From assembly GCA_028278125.1 (NCBI GenBank), contig JANQEY010000068.1, forward strand, positions 1 to 16,701: DNA of 16,701 bases, written 5' to 3'. Source of the DNA: a bacterium. GTDB taxonomy: Bacteria; Electryoneota; Electryoneia; Electryoneales; Electryoneaceae. The stretch's first letter is position 1. Each line of letters opens with the position of its first letter. The notes below the pieces were generated by a model that was not told where the DNA came from, ran no database searches, and was given only the letters and a program-made list of their open reading frames with translations. Of this stretch, positions 13,895-16,701 are shown one piece after another. The translations under genes were made by a program, and so were the position numbers.

Positions 13895-16701
13895 ATGCGC
13901 AATTTCAATAACTTCTCAAAGTACTCGGTTCTGTGGATTATTTTTTTTGCAGCATCTTGTTTCTTTCCATTGAGCAGCTTTGCTCAGACCACCTTTAGCG
14001 ATCCAATTGCAATTACCCATTCTACGAGAAATGTTCGTTGTGTGTTCAGCGCCGACTTGGATGGCGACGGGGATTTTGATGTTCTTGCAGCATCTTTGAG
14101 TGACAGCAATGTCACCTGGTACGAAAATACAGATGGACTTGGCACTTTTGGTCCTCAAAGGGTTGTAACATCCGAGCCGGATGGGGCAGTATTTGTGTAT
14201 GCAGCTGATCTTGATGGTGATGACGACCTTGACGTGATATACGCATCTGAAGAGGATAATAGCGTAGCCTGGAGTGAAAATACCGATGGATTGGGGAGTT
14301 TCGGACCTCAACAGTTAATCACCACTGATGCCATGGAAGCTACATCAGTATTCAGTATAGATATTGATGGAGACGGCGATAATGATGTTTTGTCATCATC
14401 TAAAGATGACGACAAGATCGCCTGGTATGAAAACCTGGACGGCCTGGGAAACTTTAGTGAGCAGCTGGTGGTTGCAACAAACCGCGAGTTGGCCAGGTCC
14501 GTCTACAGCGCTGATATGGACGGCGATGGCGATAATGATATTCTTGCCGCTTCACGTGGTGATAACAGGATTGTCTGGTATGAAAACGTAGAGGGAGGTC
14601 AACAGCATTTAATAACTAATGAAGCCGTTGAAGCCTGGTGTGTTTACAGCGCCGATATAGATGGTGATGGTGACAATGATGTTTTATCAGCCTCTTATGG
14701 AGATGATAAAATAGCCTGGTACGAAAACGAGGACGGTTTGGGCAATTTTGGTGAACAGCAGGTTATCACTACGGATGCAAACCAGGCCCGTTGTGTTTTT
14801 TCTATTGATCTGGATGGAGATGGAGACCTGGATGTCCTTTCAGCTTTTGATAATCCCTGGCATGATCCTGGTAGCATCGCCTGGTATGAAAATACAGACG
14901 GGTTAGGAGATTTTGGTCCACAGCAGATTATTACGACTGAAGCAGACGAAGCATGGTCTGTATTCAGTGCGGATTTGGATGGAGATGGAGATAACGACGT
15001 ACTTTCAGCTTCTAAGGATGACGGTAGAGTAGCCTGGTACGAGAATACTGATGGATTGGGTGATTTTGGTGAAATAGATTTGATTTCACCGTCTGCCGAT
15101 GGTGTTAGTTGCCTATTCAGTAATGATATCGATGGGGATGGGGATAAAGATATTCTTGGTTCATCTATGTGGGATAACAGGATTTTCTGGCTCGAAAATA
15201 TTGATGGATTTGGTGAATTCAGCCAGATAAAAACAATTTCAACAAATGCAGTTGGAGCAACCGAAGTATTCAGTACTGACCTCGATGGAGATGGAGATAA
15301 TGATGTTGTCTCAGCATCATATGAAGATAATAAAATTGCCTGGTATGAAAATACTGACGGAATGGGCACATTTGGACAACAACAAATAATTAATGACAGT
15401 TTTGTAGACGCCGCTTCAGTCTTTTGTATTGACCTTGATGGCGATGATGACAACGATATAATAGCGGGTTCAGTTTTTGGAAGTGTTGTAACCTGGTACG
15501 AAAATACCGATGGTCTTGGAAATTTCGGGGAGGAGCAAACCGTTGGTAATTCGGGAGGAGAAGTTTTCTGCGCAGACCTTGACAGTGATGGTGATAATGA
15601 TGTGGTAGCAGCTTCATTCATGGATAGCGACGTTATCTGGTATGAAAATACAGATGGATTGGGCAGTTTTGGTGAACTGCAATATATACAGGAGGGATTT
15701 GGTGATTGGAACAGCATATTTTGTAGTGATTTAGATAATGATAATGATATTGATGTCATTTCAGCAAATACCTATGGCAATATTCGATGGTTTGAGAATA
15801 TTGACGGATTAGGAAATTTTGAGACAAGGCTTGGAATGGGATATATTGATAACAGATCAGCTTTCAGCATTGACCTGGACAATGATGGCGACAATGATGT
15901 GATAGGAAGTGGAGGGTTCCTGATATGGTATGAAAACCTGGACGGATTGGGAAACTTTAGCGAGGAAACAAATATTGGGTATGGAGGAAATGCCATCAGT
16001 GATGATTTTGATGGTGATGGAGATAATGATATTGTGTCAAATTCTAGTAAAATATCCTTCTTCCGCAATGAACTAGATTTACCTCCATTACCACCATTCA
16101 GCTTCAGTCTTCTTTCCCCTGAAGATGAATCTGTCTTCACCACGTTGGATGCAATGCTTGAATGGGAAGAGGCTTTTGATCGTAATTACGATTTTTCATC
16201 ATACTGGATCTATGTATCTAATAATCCTGACGATCTAGAAGATAATTTTATAGACAGCACTACATCCACCAGTTTTAACTTTACAGGGGAATATGATACC
16301 CAGTACTGGTGGTCGATTTTAGCAAGAGATGAAGCAGGAAACGAGACATGGGCTGAACAGGTGTTTAGTTTTACGATGCTGGATCCTGGAGTACCACCAT
16401 TGCCATTTGATTTAATGCAGCCCGATAGTGGGAGTATCCTCGAATCACAAGAAGTTGTACTAGAGTGGGAGGAAGCCGTAGATCCAGATGATGATATGTA
16501 TCGATATCATATTTATTTGGCTGATAATAAGGATAGCGTATACGTAAACAGTGTCGGTGGTACAATTAGCACAGGTTTTACCTATACGGGATCAAACGGC
16601 AACCAATACTGGTGGACAATACTTGCCCGTGATGAGTTTGACAACGAAACCTGGGCAAATCAGGTCTACAGCTTCACAATCGACCTGACATCTGTGGAAG
16701 A
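13895..16701 (+). CDS. second secreted FG-GAP/VCBS-repeat protein, tandem paralogue (partial)
   Basis: The frame is open from ATG 13895 to the window edge (935 codons). It starts 36 bases after the stop of the first gene, with AAGG ten bases before the ATG and no terminator between, so the two form one operon. The N-termini are clearly related (MRN..., with QTTFSD after the signal peptide in both; here the cut is likely SFA/QTT at 30-31). It again has 14 DxDGDGDxD repeats (about 50-728), then two Fn3-like domains (from about 728 and 831). The last ends in WANQVYSFTIDLTSVEE, which in the first protein leads directly into the linker before the sorting domain. The missing C-terminus is therefore expected to be that domain. 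The role is inferred as for the first protein. Confidence 0.9.
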   Translation, partial: MRNFNNFSKYSVLWIIFFAASCFFPLSSFAQTTFSDPIAITHSTRNVRCVFSADLDGDGDFDVLAASLSDSNVTWYENTDGLGTFGPQRVVTSEPDGAVFVYAADLDGDDDLDVIYASEEDNSVAWSENTDGLGSFGPQQLITTDAMEATSVFSIDIDGDGDNDVLSSSKDDDKIAWYENLDGLGNFSEQLVVATNRELARSVYSADMDGDGDNDILAASRGDNRIVWYENVEGGQQHLITNEAVEAWCVYSADIDGDGDNDVLSASYGDDKIAWYENEDGLGNFGEQQVITTDANQARCVFSIDLDGDGDLDVLSAFDNPWHDPGSIAWYENTDGLGDFGPQQIITTEADEAWSVFSADLDGDGDNDVLSASKDDGRVAWYENTDGLGDFGEIDLISPSADGVSCLFSNDIDGDGDKDILGSSMWDNRIFWLENIDGFGEFSQIKTISTNAVGATEVFSTDLDGDGDNDVVSASYEDNKIAWYENTDGMGTFGQQQIINDSFVDAASVFCIDLDGDDDNDIIAGSVFGSVVTWYENTDGLGNFGEEQTVGNSGGEVFCADLDSDGDNDVVAASFMDSDVIWYENTDGLGSFGELQYIQEGFGDWNSIFCSDLDNDNDIDVISANTYGNIRWFENIDGLGNFETRLGMGYIDNRSAFSIDLDNDGDNDVIGSGGFLIWYENLDGLGNFSEETNIGYGGNAISDDFDGDGDNDIVSNSSKISFFRNELDLPPLPPFSFSLLSPEDESVFTTLDAMLEWEEAFDRNYDFSSYWIYVSNNPDDLEDNFIDSTTSTSFNFTGEYDTQYWWSILARDEAGNETWAEQVFSFTMLDPGVPPLPFDLMQPDSGSILESQEVVLEWEEAVDPDDDMYRYHIYLADNKDSVYVNSVGGTISTGFTYTGSNGNQYWWTILARDEFDNETWANQVYSFTIDLTSVE
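14042..16070 (+). repeat. 14 tandem FG-GAP/VCBS-like repeats (second protein)
   Basis: 14 copies, most about 50 residues with some shortened to 45-48. Copy 4 lacks DGxGxFG and reads VEGGQQHLI, copy 6 has an insertion (FDNPWHDPGSIAW), and copy 14 ends in the degenerate KISFFRNE. Copies 4 and 6 have the same oddities as copies 11 and 13 of the first protein, seven positions apart. Confidence 0.85.

Noticed and set aside
14695..15759. Long serine/proline-rich minus-strand reading frame (354 residues)
   Set aside because: It is the antisense of the DGDGDND repeats of the plus-strand gene; SPSPSRS is the reverse reading of the calcium-loop codons. It has no ribosome site. The same applies to 15772-16143.
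10583..16070. Regular short repeats that could suggest a CRISPR array or minisatellite
   Set aside because: Period (about 150 bases), degeneracy at third positions and an unbroken reading frame show protein repeats, not CRISPR.

Overview
The window looks like a piece of a bacterial chromosome from the FCB superphylum (Bacteroidota / Ignavibacteriota / Marinimicrobia-like lineages). The main reason is the protein at 10436-13858, which ends in a type IX secretion (Por) sorting domain with a YPNPFNPSTT motif. A LolA-like/ABC-transporter operon and moderately AT-rich DNA fit this, but I cannot name a genus.

Layout. (1) 1-3213 is a worn region on the minus strand. It holds a partial AlkC-type DNA alkylation repair gene, about 700 bp with no recognisable gene, two opposed scraps of DDE-integrase transposases, a DUF2200 gene whose last codons run into one scrap, an outer-membrane beta-barrel gene split by an in-frame TGA just after its signal peptide, and an AraC regulator lacking its N-terminal domain. 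(2) 3252-4682 is an intact aldehyde dehydrogenase. (3) 4695-5670 is the most unusual part. An intact tRNA-Asn(GTT) is followed at once by a small GIY-YIG nuclease gene. Then, twice more, a 3'-half copy of the same tRNA, a stem-loop and another GIY-YIG gene follow. The outermost GIY-YIG copy is a pseudogene, and the two tRNA half copies carry short palindromic insertions. (4) 5811-10209 is a tight five-gene operon on the minus strand: a GbsR/MarR-like regulator, an ABC ATPase, two FtsX-type permeases and a periplasmic LolA-like protein. It is probably a LolCDE-like lipid or lipoprotein trafficking system controlled by its own regulator. (5) 10436-16701, on the plus strand, holds two tandem paralogous genes for very large secreted proteins. 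Each has 14 FG-GAP/VCBS-type repeats (2 x 7, as for two seven-bladed propellers) followed by Fn3-like domains. The first ends in the sorting domain and the second runs off the window.

Regions 4 and 5 are divergently transcribed from a 226-bp spacer holding two inverted repeats; one overlaps a plausible promoter for the ABC operon. The best candidate for something not previously described is the tRNA-Asn/GIY-YIG array. Its structure is what repeated insertion, at or just before the anticodon, of a small element carrying a 3' tRNA half plus a GIY-YIG gene would leave. Tandem duplication with decay remains an alternative.
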